Assembly (NCBI GenBank): GCA_012036325.1
Contig: JAAUPC010000146.1
Span: 1 to 8,296, forward strand
From: Paracoccaceae bacterium
Lineage (GTDB): Bacteria > Pseudomonadota > Alphaproteobacteria > Rhodobacterales > Rhodobacteraceae
Direction: 5' to 3'
DNA: 8,296 bases
In this document: one piece after another, positions 1 to 5,967 of the stretch
How positions within the stretch are numbered: the stretch's first letter is position 1
How the letters are laid out: the number at the start of each line of letters is the position of its first letter
Translations under genes and position numbers: made by a program
The notes under the pieces: generated by a model
The model's input: the letters and a program-made list of their open reading frames with translations, nothing else
Told to the model about the DNA's origin: nothing
Databases searched by the model: none

Positions 1-93
1 CCGCTGGCGATTCTGCCGATGGTCGCTTACCACGCGGTCCAGCTCTTCATCGACACGATCATTGTCCGATCGCTGGGCGCAGCAAAAGCATAG
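1..93 (+). CDS. C-terminal fragment of a membrane transporter, probably bile acid:sodium symporter family (5' end outside window)
   Basis: Frame 1 is open from the first base to a TAG at 91-93 and encodes 30 residues. It begins PLAILPMVAYHAVQLFIDTI and ends RSLGAAKA. A hydrophobic helix followed by a short basic, Ala-rich tail fits the last transmembrane segment of a carrier. The Leu-Pro-Met...His...Gln-Leu pattern resembles the C-terminus of bile acid:Na+ symporter (BASS/SBF-like) proteins, where a Pro-containing last helix carries a similar H-x-x-Q-L motif. The family call rests on this short tail alone and is tentative; that the fragment is the end of a membrane protein is much safer. A possible gene stub with its own ribosome binding site begins 15 bases after the stop. 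Confidence 0.5.
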   Translation, partial: PLAILPMVAYHAVQLFIDTIIVRSLGAAKA

Positions 94-108
94 GTGGAGG
101 GAGGTGTC

Positions 109-174
109 ATGTTGCGGTCAATCACTACGGTTGTCTTCGACGTCTACGCCACGGGTCGCGCCACCCTGCTGTAG
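109..174 (+). pseudogene. 5' remnant of a HAD-family (haloacid dehalogenase type II-like) gene
   Basis: A good ribosome binding site (GGAGG, 100-104) sits four bases before an ATG at 109. The 21-codon frame reads MLRSITTVVFDVYATGRATL plus Leu, then stops at 172-174. The first 15 residues match the start of type II haloacid dehalogenases and related HAD hydrolases: a short beta strand (TTVVFDVY) and motif I of the form F-D-x-Y-G-T, whose Asp is the catalytic nucleophile. Here the Gly is Ala (residue 14) and similarity is lost straight after Thr15. No downstream frame continues a HAD fold. I infer a gene deleted or replaced from about base 154 onward. It could instead be a short unrelated peptide; the motif is brief. 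Confidence 0.4.
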
Positions 175-382
175 TGAAGGAGGAATCCCCCGCCACGCAA
201 GCCTGCCATGCTCGCCCATACCGAGTTTTGCACCAATTTCCCGCTATTGCGGCAATTGGCCGCCAGTCGGCAAGGAACGCCGTTAACCAATGACCACTCA
301 GGATTGGGGGCAGTGAAAGTGGCACAACTGATAATTGTATCCATCACCGATTCGCCCAATGCTGTCTCGCCCCTTGACCCGC
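175..382. other. Gap without a recognisable gene; more AT-rich scar-like DNA
   Basis: These 208 bases lie between the HAD-like stub and the 3' end of the minus-strand small protein. Short frames exist on both strands but none has a sensible ribosome binding site or a recognisable protein. The stretch from about 225 to 360 is less GC-rich than the flanking genes and lacks their codon-position bias. With the truncated gene start just upstream, it may be a deletion or insertion scar. I see no terminal inverted repeats or transposase motifs that would name an element. Confidence 0.35.
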
Positions 383-763
383 CTAACCTGACAGGTCTGC
401 AATCCCGTGGTCCGGCGAAAGTGATCGTTCCGCCACCCGCATCAGCCGGGCCCAGACGGCTGAAAAGGCCGTGCCATCCGCCCGTTCCAGACAGGATTGC
501 AGGTCCCCCGCGACCTTGGCCAAAGTGACCAGCCCAATGTCATCGGCCAGCCGCCGCAACCGCGCCAATTGCCCGCCCAGATCGCGCAGGTCCTGCGCGC
601 GGACCTTCTCAACGATCCCCGCCATCGTCAACGCGAGGTCACCCAGCGCCCGCGTCACCAGTTGTTCGGCGGTCGGCGCGCCGAGGTTGCGGTAGATTTC
701 CGCCACCGTATCGACGTCCTGTCGCACCACTTCGCGTGGTCGCAGCACGGCCACTTCTGTCAT
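383..763 (-). CDS. Small helical protein of unknown function (126 aa)
   Basis: I do not recognise this protein. The frame runs from ATG at 763 to TAG at 383 and encodes 126 residues. A TTG 30 bases upstream is in frame but adds a composition-poor tail (GSDGRSGVY), so the ATG start (MTEVAVLRPREV) is preferred. No signal peptide or membrane segment is visible. The chain looks almost wholly alpha-helical: an amphipathic stretch at about 13-60 (VVRQDVDTVAEIYRNLGAPT, then EQLVTRALGDLALTMAGIVE), and helices at 61-90 and 97-114. The second half (LGGQLARLRRLADDIGLVTL) faintly recalls a histidine-phosphotransfer (Hpt) four-helix bundle, but the only His is at 119 in the tail, so a phosphorelay role is not supported. 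One Cys at 91. It is divergent from the carbonic anhydrase gene with 167 bases between starts. Codon use matches the neighbours, which supports a real gene. Confidence 0.75.
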   Translation of the reverse strand: MTEVAVLRPREVVRQDVDTVAEIYRNLGAPTAEQLVTRALGDLALTMAGIVEKVRAQDLRDLGGQLARLRRLADDIGLVTLAKVAGDLQSCLERADGTAFSAVWARLMRVAERSLSPDHGIADLSG

Positions 764-918
764 GTAAACACCCGATCTTCCATCACTACCCAAGCCCCAT
801 CCTGAGGCTTCATGCTGAAGAAAGGGTTGCCCCCGTCCCGCTTGGAAAAGGAATTGCCTCTCGAATTTTCATTGAATGCCGCATAGGCAGGGGGCAGCGA
901 CCATGGCGTCACGCGACC

Positions 919-923
919 AAGGA
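919..923 (+). promoter_or_regulatory. Ribosome binding site that fixes the carbonic anhydrase start
   Basis: AAGGA lies seven bases before ATG 931. The frame stays open upstream to 736, but the residues encoded there resemble no carbonic anhydrase N-terminus. The site therefore decides for the 215-residue protein. Confidence 0.6.
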
Positions 924-930
924 CCCTGAA

Positions 931-1578
931 ATGACCGAGATCCGCCCCCTGCCAACCTATCTGGCGCAGCGCTTTCACGGCTGGCGCGCCACCACCTATC
1001 AGGACAACCGCGCCTGGTATCGGCGGCTTGCTACCAGCGGCCAGCACCCGCGCGCCATGGTGATTTCCTGCTGCGACAGCCGGGTGCACGTGACCAGCAT
1101 CTTCGGCGCGGATGAAGGCGAGTTCTTCATTCACCGCAACGTGGCGAACCTGGTGCCGCCCTACAACCCCGATGGCGAATATCACGGCACTTCGGCGGCG
1201 GTGGAATATGCCGTCACCTCGTTGGGCGTGGCGCATATCGTGGTCCTGGGCCATTCCAACTGCGGCGGCGTGAAGGGCTGCCATGACATGTGCCGCGGCC
1301 ACGCGCCCGAGCTTGAGGCGAAGTCCAGCTTCGTTGGCCGCTGGATGGACATTCTGCGCCCAGGCTATCAGGCCGTCGCCCACCTGCCCGAAAGCGAGAT
1401 TTTGGAGGCCTTGGAAAAGCAGGCTGTGCTGACCAGCTTGGCGAACCTTTTGACCTTTCCCTTCGTGAAGGCCTCGGTCGATGACGACCGGCTGACCCTG
1501 CATGGCCTTTGGACCGACACCGGCGAAGGCGGGTTGGAACAGTTTGATCCCGCCCACAACGGTTTTGTCCCGGTCTGA
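931..1578 (+). CDS. Beta-class carbonic anhydrase
   Basis: A cytosolic zinc enzyme that interconverts CO2 and bicarbonate, supplying bicarbonate for carboxylations and helping pH balance. The protein is 215 residues, a usual length for bacterial beta-class enzymes. The zinc-site motifs are clear: CCDSRV at 47-52 (Cys47 ligand, Asp49 and Arg51 the conserved dyad) and HSNCGG at 108-113 (His108 and Cys111 ligands). FFIHRNVANLVPP at 65-77 and the helix TSAAVEYAVTSLGV at 87-100 are also typical. The second position of the first motif is Cys rather than the common Ser, giving a Cys-Cys pair; this is a mild variation. No signal peptide. The start is supported by AAGGA seven bases upstream. It is convergent with the tetR-like gene, with only six bases between their stops and no terminator hairpin, so the transcripts may overlap. 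Confidence 0.95.
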   Translation: MTEIRPLPTYLAQRFHGWRATTYQDNRAWYRRLATSGQHPRAMVISCCDSRVHVTSIFGADEGEFFIHRNVANLVPPYNPDGEYHGTSAAVEYAVTSLGVAHIVVLGHSNCGGVKGCHDMCRGHAPELEAKSSFVGRWMDILRPGYQAVAHLPESEILEALEKQAVLTSLANLLTFPFVKASVDDDRLTLHGLWTDTGEGGLEQFDPAHNGFVPV

Positions 1579-1584
1579 CGGCCT

Positions 1585-2157
1585 TTAGGCATAAGCGGTC
1601 CGGATCATCGCCTGCAGCACCGGCAGAAGGCGGGCGTCGGCCTCCTCCGCCGCCAACCCGGCGGGGCCCAGGATCGCAATCCCCTCAGCCGCCGCGATGA
1701 TGACCGCGTTGATCGCGGCGGCATCGGTGCCTGCAGGCGCGGTCAGGTTGCCGCGCCGTTCGGCCAGCCAGGCGGCAAGGGCGGCACCCCGCGCCTTTTG
1801 GAAGGCTTCCGTCGCGGGTGAAGGGGCGCTGGCCTCCATCAGCCGCAGCTGGCGGTAGAGACGGTCCTGCATCAAGTGGCGCAGGAGGGTGGCCGCCAAA
1901 CCTTCGATTAGCCCGCCATAGCTGGGGGCAGTTACCGGGGCTGTCGCAAGGGCGGCGGCCATCCGCTCGGCCACCTCGGCCCCTGCCGCCGCCATCAGCC
2001 CGTCAAGCCCGCCGAAGTAGCGGTAGATCAGCTGCTTGTCCGCCCCCGCCCGCCGGGCCACGGCGTTCACGCCAAGGGCTCCAAAGCCTTCCTCCGCCAC
2101 AAGATCAAGCACCGCATCAAGAATGCGCTGACGGGTTTCATCGCGGTTGCGGGTCAT
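1585..2157 (-). CDS. TetR/AcrR-family transcriptional repressor
   Basis: A 190-residue protein with the usual TetR layout. The N-terminal DNA-binding domain covers about residues 8-55. Helix 1 is TRQRILDAVLDLVAEEGFGA, and the helix-turn-helix follows as LGVNAVARRAGADKQLIYRY with the family-signature end (IYRYFGGLDGLMAA). The C-terminal ligand and dimer domain (about 60-190) is Ala-rich and helical, so its effector cannot be guessed. A GTG 18 bases upstream is in frame, but ATG 2157 is preceded by AAGGA with five bases between, so it is the likely start. The gene is divergent from the DUF4386-like membrane protein gene. Two 16-bp palindromes lie in the shared 112-base region, the nearer one only 13 bases from this start. 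I infer autorepression and control of the membrane protein gene. Confidence 0.93.
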   Translation of the reverse strand: MTRNRDETRQRILDAVLDLVAEEGFGALGVNAVARRAGADKQLIYRYFGGLDGLMAAAGAEVAERMAAALATAPVTAPSYGGLIEGLAATLLRHLMQDRLYRQLRLMEASAPSPATEAFQKARGAALAAWLAERRGNLTAPAGTDAAAINAVIIAAAEGIAILGPAGLAAEEADARLLPVLQAMIRTAYA

Positions 2158-2170
2158 CTGGTTCCTTAAT

Positions 2171-2186
2171 GTCACCAGTCGGTGAC
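2171..2186. promoter_or_regulatory. Candidate TetR-type operator, site 1
   Basis: GTCACCAGTCGGTGAC: perfect 6-bp arms GTCACC/GGTGAC around a 4-base centre. It sits 13 bases upstream of the repressor's ATG, beside its ribosome binding site, where a bound repressor would block its own transcription. It matches site 2 at 14 of 16 positions. Size and symmetry suit a TetR dimer; binding itself is inferred. Confidence 0.7.
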
Positions 2187-2219
2187 TTTGTGCTTGCGCG
2201 GTGGTTCAGGGCAATGTAT

Positions 2220-2235
2220 GTCACCAATCAGTGAC
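2220..2235. promoter_or_regulatory. Candidate TetR-type operator, site 2
   Basis: GTCACCAATCAGTGAC differs from site 1 at two positions (8 and 11), and the second change makes one arm pair imperfect (GTCACC/AGTGAC). Start-to-start spacing from site 1 is 49 bases. It lies 34 bases upstream of ATG 2270, where it would overlap or follow a promoter for the membrane protein gene. A weak promoter fit (TTGCGC at 2194-2199, TATGTC at 2217-2222, 17-base spacer) would place this operator over the -10 element. Confidence 0.65.
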
Positions 2236-2269
2236 AACCGCAACCGCAACTCTGATCAAGGATAGACCC

Positions 2270-2989
2270 ATGTTTGCCACGCCCATCCGCCGCCCCGCCC
2301 TTCCTTTCACCGACAGCCTGCCCGTCAAGCGCCCGTACGGGGTGGCGGCTGCGCTGGCCGCCCTCGCCATCGGGTTCAACCTGCCCTATGCGCGGCTGGC
2401 AGTGATCTTCGACTACCCGGGCATCCTGCGCCAACCGGCGGAAGAGATCTTGCAGGCCTTCGCCGCCGGTGGCGCGGGGCTGGTGCTGACCTGGTACGCT
2501 TTCGCGCTGGCGGCCCTGCTCTTTGTGCCTATTGGCATGGCCCATGCGCTGGCGGCCAAGCGAGCACAGGCCCAGACCGCGCTGGCCATTGCGGCCGCCA
2601 TGGCAGGGGCCCTTGCCGGAGTGTTGCAGGCGATGGGCCTTCTGCGCTGGGTGATGGTGGTGCCGGGGCTGGCGGCGACAGGCGATGTTGAGGGGTTCAC
2701 CCTCCTCCACGCCTTTGCCGGGGTCGCGGTGGGGGAACATCTGGGCCAGCTTCTGACCGCCTTGCATGTTGCGCTGGTGGCGCAGATGCAGCTGACCGAA
2801 CGCGCGCCCCGCACCGCCTTTCTGGGCCGACTGACCGCCGGTGCCATCACCGTCGGTGCCTTTGAAGGCGTGGTGTTGTCCATTGGCGCCGACGGGTCTG
2901 CTTTTGGTCTGGTGGCTGTCGCGGGTTATCTGGGCCTGACGGTCTGGATGATGGCCTCAGCCCGCCACCTGATGCGGCAACGCTGGTAA
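2270..2989 (+). CDS. DUF4386-like integral membrane protein
   Basis: A 239-residue protein of about six hydrophobic segments, near residues 23-45, 68-90, 103-130, 144-170, 187-207 and 211-232. Features I associate with the DUF4386 family are an N-terminal helix followed by a loop with a Tyr-Pro-x-Ile-Leu-Arg motif and a hydrophilic run (about 49-65), then LVLTWYAFALAALLFVP (71-87), a G-L-L-R-W motif (123-127) and GEHLGQLLTALHVALV (155-170). The family's biochemical function is unknown to me. The start is ATG 2270 with AAGGA seven bases upstream; the frame is open to 2201, but those codons cross operator site 2 and make no recognisable protein. It is divergent from, and probably repressed by, the TetR-type gene next door. 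That suggests induction by some small molecule or envelope stress, which is inference. Two hairpins follow the stop. Confidence 0.85.
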   Translation: MFATPIRRPALPFTDSLPVKRPYGVAAALAALAIGFNLPYARLAVIFDYPGILRQPAEEILQAFAAGGAGLVLTWYAFALAALLFVPIGMAHALAAKRAQAQTALAIAAAMAGALAGVLQAMGLLRWVMVVPGLAATGDVEGFTLLHAFAGVAVGEHLGQLLTALHVALVAQMQLTERAPRTAFLGRLTAGAITVGAFEGVVLSIGADGSAFGLVAVAGYLGLTVWMMASARHLMRQRW

Positions 2990-2992
2990 GCG

Positions 2993-3011
2993 CTTTCCTG
3001 ATGCAGGAAAG
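2993..3011 (+). terminator. Short hairpin after the DUF4386-like gene
   Basis: Arms CTTTCCTG (2993-3000) and CAGGAAAG (3004-3011) pair perfectly over 8 bp around an ATG loop, three bases after the stop codon. No T-run follows, so it may stabilise the 3' end or be a weak terminator rather than a strong intrinsic one. Confidence 0.45.
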
Positions 3012-3039
3012 TGATGCTGTGGTTTCGATGACTTGAAGG

Positions 3040-3062
3040 GGGTGTCCCGGCCCGGGACACCC
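3040..3062. terminator. Strong bidirectional hairpin between convergent genes
   Basis: Arms GGGTGTCCCGG (3040-3050) and CCGGGACACCC (3052-3062) are perfect inverted repeats around one base. As RNA this gives about a 10-bp GC-rich stem with a 3-base loop; TGAA (3034-3037) and TTCA (3063-3066) can extend it across a two-G bulge. It starts four bases after the MuiA-like stop (minus strand) and lies 50 bases past the DUF4386-like stop (plus strand), so it can serve both. There is no long U-tract on either side. Confidence 0.7.
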
Positions 3063-3066
3063 TTCA

Positions 3067-4692
3067 TTAGCGCAGGATCATCCCTTCGGGCCAGGACAGG
3101 CGATGCTCCAGCGTGATCGTCGCCTTGCCCCCGGCAGGCACTTCCAGTTCCCAAGCAAGGATGCCGCGCTGGCCGTCCACATCCACCTCTGTCGGGGTGG
3201 GGGTGGCGGTCACCTCAACCTCAAGCTCCTCCTGCTCGCTATAGGGCACCTGATCCAGAAGCCGCACCGGCCAGCCTTCCTCTCCGGTGTTCTCCACCGT
3301 GATGACCGCGCTTTCAGTCCGTTGGTTCGAGGTGGTGAAAACGCCCGTCTCCCCCTCGGCCGCGACCGGCATCTCCCGCTTGATCCGCAGGGTCTCTAGC
3401 GCGCCGAAGGCCACGTCGGTCTCTACCCCCGGCGCGATCACGTCAAGCCAAGTGGTACCGACCAGAACGCCCTCACGGAACAGCATCGCCTCACCAGGCA
3501 GCAGGGGTTCATCGCTGGCATTGGTGAAGCTGGCCATGACAAAAGCGGTGCGGTCAAAGCGCGGCACGGCAACGGCTTTGACAACCGGGGTGAAGGCCAG
3601 ACTGTCCAGTGCCAGCCGCAGATCCTCAGCCCCTGAAGCGACGGTAACCATTTCGGGATAGCGGTAGACGACTGTATCGCCTTCGACCCCGGCGGCAGCC
3701 GTGATCGGGGCCGGGGCGGCCTCGGCCACAACAGCGCCCATCTGTGCATCCTCGGCAAGCCCTTTGCGCGCCAGGTCTGCCGCCTCGACCTCAGGCCCGA
3801 TGCTGCGAAATTCGGGCCAGAGGGTTGAGGGTGCCGCCTGCTGCGCGGGGGCCGAGGAGGAGAGGGTCAATGCCACATCCGACCAATCCTCGCCCGTGTA
3901 CTGCGTCACCAGCACCGACCGGCCAAAGGCGAGGGCATCGCCGCCGTCGCGCGTCAGGTTCAGATCATAAAATGGCCGCCAGCTGGCGCCGCTGACATAT
4001 TGGGTGATGGTGACCGTCTGCTCCCCCGCCGCGACAGCAGTCAGAGAGACGGACAGGGCGGTATAATCCATGTCGGCCGAGGGCAGAGCCTCCAGCGCGG
4101 CCTGGGCCTTGGTCAGAGCCTCTTGCGCGTCCTCAGCCGCCTTTTGCGCGGGGAACAGGTCGGCCCGGGCAGCAAGGGCGGCCTGGCGCGCGGCCAAGGT
4201 CTCGGCCCCGATCATCGCAGCCATCTCCTTGATGCTTTCGGGCGTCGCGGCATCGGGCAGCGCCCCGGTGAAGGAGGACAGGAAACGCACCTGCGCTTCA
4301 GCCGCGTCCACCCGGGCCTGCACGGCGTCAAGCGACAGGAGGGCAGTTTGCACGGCAACCTCAAGACGCCCCACCTCGGCCTTCGCGGCCTGTTGATCGG
4401 GGGTCAGCGGGTCTTCGCGCGGCGGAAGGCGGTCGGCCCGCAGGCTGAAGGCACCAAGCTGCAGGCCCTCGCCCGGGGTGATCTGGATCAGGCCGGGCTC
4501 ACTGTCGGCGGGCAGGTCGGTGACCAGCAGGTCATGCACGCCGGGGCTGGGGGCGGTGAATGTAACCTCACGCGTCAGCTTGGCGCCTTCGGGGTAGACC
4601 GTGACAGCGGTGATGCGGCTGGTGGCGGGAAGGGTATCGGCCCAGACGGGCAGCGCGGTTGTGGCAAGCAGGAGGGTCAGGAGGGCACGCAT
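3067..4692 (-). CDS. Exported MuiA-like protein (DUF4140/DUF4139 domains)
   Basis: A 541-residue protein resembling the 'mucoidy inhibitor MuiA' family; its molecular function is not established. Residues 1-18 (MRALLTLLLATTALPVWA) form a signal peptide with an Ala-x-Ala-like cleavage site, so it should act in the periplasm or at the outer membrane. The N-terminal DUF4140-type beta domain spans about 22-95 (ITAVTVYPEGAKLTREVTF). An Ala/Glu-rich coiled coil covers about 97-205. The C-terminal DUF4139 domain runs from about 212 to the end, with hallmark stretches QYVSGASWRPFYDL (230-243), QYTGEDWSDVALTLSSSAP (264-282) and MASFTNASDEPLLPGEAMLF (386-405). Residues 285-335 are an Ala/Glu-rich, probably flexible insert. 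There is no Cys. The ATG at 4692 is chosen because it begins the signal peptide and has AAAGG eight bases upstream; a TTG at 4725 is in frame but unlikely. It lies 128 bases downstream of the DUF4424 gene on the same strand. Confidence 0.88.
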   Translation of the reverse strand: MRALLTLLLATTALPVWADTLPATSRITAVTVYPEGAKLTREVTFTAPSPGVHDLLVTDLPADSEPGLIQITPGEGLQLGAFSLRADRLPPREDPLTPDQQAAKAEVGRLEVAVQTALLSLDAVQARVDAAEAQVRFLSSFTGALPDAATPESIKEMAAMIGAETLAARQAALAARADLFPAQKAAEDAQEALTKAQAALEALPSADMDYTALSVSLTAVAAGEQTVTITQYVSGASWRPFYDLNLTRDGGDALAFGRSVLVTQYTGEDWSDVALTLSSSAPAQQAAPSTLWPEFRSIGPEVEAADLARKGLAEDAQMGAVVAEAAPAPITAAAGVEGDTVVYRYPEMVTVASGAEDLRLALDSLAFTPVVKAVAVPRFDRTAFVMASFTNASDEPLLPGEAMLFREGVLVGTTWLDVIAPGVETDVAFGALETLRIKREMPVAAEGETGVFTTSNQRTESAVITVENTGEEGWPVRLLDQVPYSEQEELEVEVTATPTPTEVDVDGQRGILAWELEVPAGGKATITLEHRLSWPEGMILR

Positions 4693-4820
4693 GGACAGGG
4701 CCTTTCTGGCTGGGACTGCGGGCAAGGTAGGGCGGGGTTGCGCCGGCGCACAAGGCGGTGAAACCAGCCCCGGCGGCCGCCAAGGACATGGGTCTCGCTT
4801 CCGTCAAATGCCTTTCCGGC

Positions 4821-5849
4821 TCAATTCCGCATTGGTGTTGCGATCAAGATCTGCAGGTCCTGCAACGGGGTGAAGTCGGTCTTTTCCATCACGAAGGTGG
4901 TCGGCCCGGTCTTCTTGATCCCATTGGCACAAAGCGACAGGATGTTGCGCACATCACCTTTGTCGATGGTCAGCTTGAACCGCCCGATCGGCCCGGCCCA
5001 GCTGTTGGCGGTGCGCAAGACATAGGCGATGTTCCAGGACAGGCCCATCGAATAGGGCTCGCTCCCATCCTCGGGCGTTTGCATCAGGGCCTTGACCAGC
5101 CCCTTTGAGGTGCCCTCGTCGATGCAATACTGGTCGACGGCATATTGCTGATAGTCCTCCGGCGGATGCGACCAGCCGAAAATCCCGCCGCCAGAGCGAT
5201 TCTCATAAGCATGGCTGATCTTCGTCACCTGTCCCGCCGGGAAGGTCTGGGTCCAGTGATAGCGCAGGACGATAGACCAGTTGGGATAGAAATAGCCGGG
5301 GGAAAGGTCGGCCAGACCCAGCGCTGCGGCCTCTTCGCGCTGGGCGTCGGTCAAGCGGTCCATCGCGGCGGTCACGGTGCTGGGGTTCAAGGATAGGGGC
5401 AGGCCAAGCCGGGCCAGATCGGCAGTCACGTCGCGGCCGGGGGTGTCATACTGGGCAGACAGGGGGCGGGCTTCGTCATAGGGCGGCTCGATCACGGCGA
5501 TGCGGTCGATGGTCAGGGTGACGGGCCGGCCGTCCACGGTGGCGGTGAAGTTCACGAGGTTGGGGCGATCCCGGTCCTCCGGCAGGTTCCAGTCGCTTTC
5601 CAGGACATAGCCGACATGGATCGGCGGCAGGGGAAAGATCACCTCACCGGTCACATCGGCATTGGTGAGGTTGCGGAAGGTGTATTCCACGGTGATCCGG
5701 TCGATCCCGATGAAAAGATCCTCGGTTTCCATCGCCACGGCGTCGGTCTGCCCGAAGGTAAGGCCGGTGGCCGAAAGGCCGCCGAAGCCGTCATTGGCCA
5801 GGGCCATGGCCGGGGTGACCAGGAAGGCGAGGGTAAGGAAAAGTCGCAT
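4821..5849 (-). CDS. Exported DUF4424 family protein
   Basis: A 342-residue protein with a signal peptide (residues 1-18, cleavage after AMALA), so periplasmic or surface located. The mature N-terminus NDGFGGLSATGLTFGQTDAV, followed by the METEDLFIG, TVEYTFRN and GEVIFPLPPI stretches, matches the DUF4424 pattern of a beta-rich domain. The middle has a helical insert (about 140-185) and then YFYPNWSIVLRYHWTQTFPA (186-205). Two Cys, at 242 and 307, are the only ones and could form a disulfide after export. The family's function is unknown. Start: ATG 5849 has an excellent GGAGGA site four bases upstream; a TTG 18 bases further up is in frame but would include that site. It is first in a same-strand pair with the MuiA-like gene and divergent from the MFS transporter gene (118 bases between starts). 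Confidence 0.88.
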   Translation of the reverse strand: MRLFLTLAFLVTPAMALANDGFGGLSATGLTFGQTDAVAMETEDLFIGIDRITVEYTFRNLTNADVTGEVIFPLPPIHVGYVLESDWNLPEDRDRPNLVNFTATVDGRPVTLTIDRIAVIEPPYDEARPLSAQYDTPGRDVTADLARLGLPLSLNPSTVTAAMDRLTDAQREEAAALGLADLSPGYFYPNWSIVLRYHWTQTFPAGQVTKISHAYENRSGGGIFGWSHPPEDYQQYAVDQYCIDEGTSKGLVKALMQTPEDGSEPYSMGLSWNIAYVLRTANSWAGPIGRFKLTIDKGDVRNILSLCANGIKKTGPTTFVMEKTDFTPLQDLQILIATPMRN

Positions 5850-5911
5850 GAAATCCTCCGGGGGCAATTCCCGGCATCTGACGTCTTGGGACGGATTCCC
5901 GCAAGTGGGGT

Positions 5912-5955
5912 GTTGCGCCCGCGCCGGGGCGCTGCAACAAGGCTGCTCGGCCTTG
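5912..5955 (+). promoter_or_regulatory. Two hairpins in the MFS gene leader
   Basis: GTTGC (5912-5916) pairs with GCAAC (5934-5938), enclosing GCCC (5917-5920) with GGGC (5927-5930) and a three-base bulge. Next, sharing the C at 5938, CAAGGC (5938-5943) pairs with GCCTTG (5950-5955) and touches the ribosome binding site GGGAGG (5955-5960). They may affect translation or be chance in GC-rich DNA. Confidence 0.25.
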
Positions 5956-5967
5956 GGAGGGGCAAAA

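Noticed and set aside
208..528. 106-codon plus-strand frame in the gap after the HAD stub
   Set aside because: It runs into the 3' part of the minus-strand small gene, is Pro/Arg-rich with no family likeness, and the AAGGAGG-like sequence upstream is too far from its ATG.
808..820. Small palindrome CTTCATGCTGAAG upstream of carbonic anhydrase
   Set aside because: Only five base pairs, no second copy, and no regulator gene nearby to link it to.
736..930. N-terminal extension of carbonic anhydrase
   Set aside because: The frame is open upstream, but its residues resemble no carbonic anhydrase, and ATG 931 has its own AAGGA site at the right distance.
760..1557. 265-codon minus-strand open frame over carbonic anhydrase
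   Set aside because: Antisense shadow of an enzyme whose zinc motifs are all on the plus strand.
4000..4761. 253-codon plus-strand open frame over the MuiA-like gene
   Set aside because: Gly/Arg/Gln-rich shadow of the real minus-strand gene, with no recognisable domain.
5616..5967. Upstream part of the long plus-strand frame that contains the second half of the MFS transporter
   Set aside because: This part is antisense to DUF4424 and out of frame with the true MFS start at 5968. It arises only because of the frameshift.
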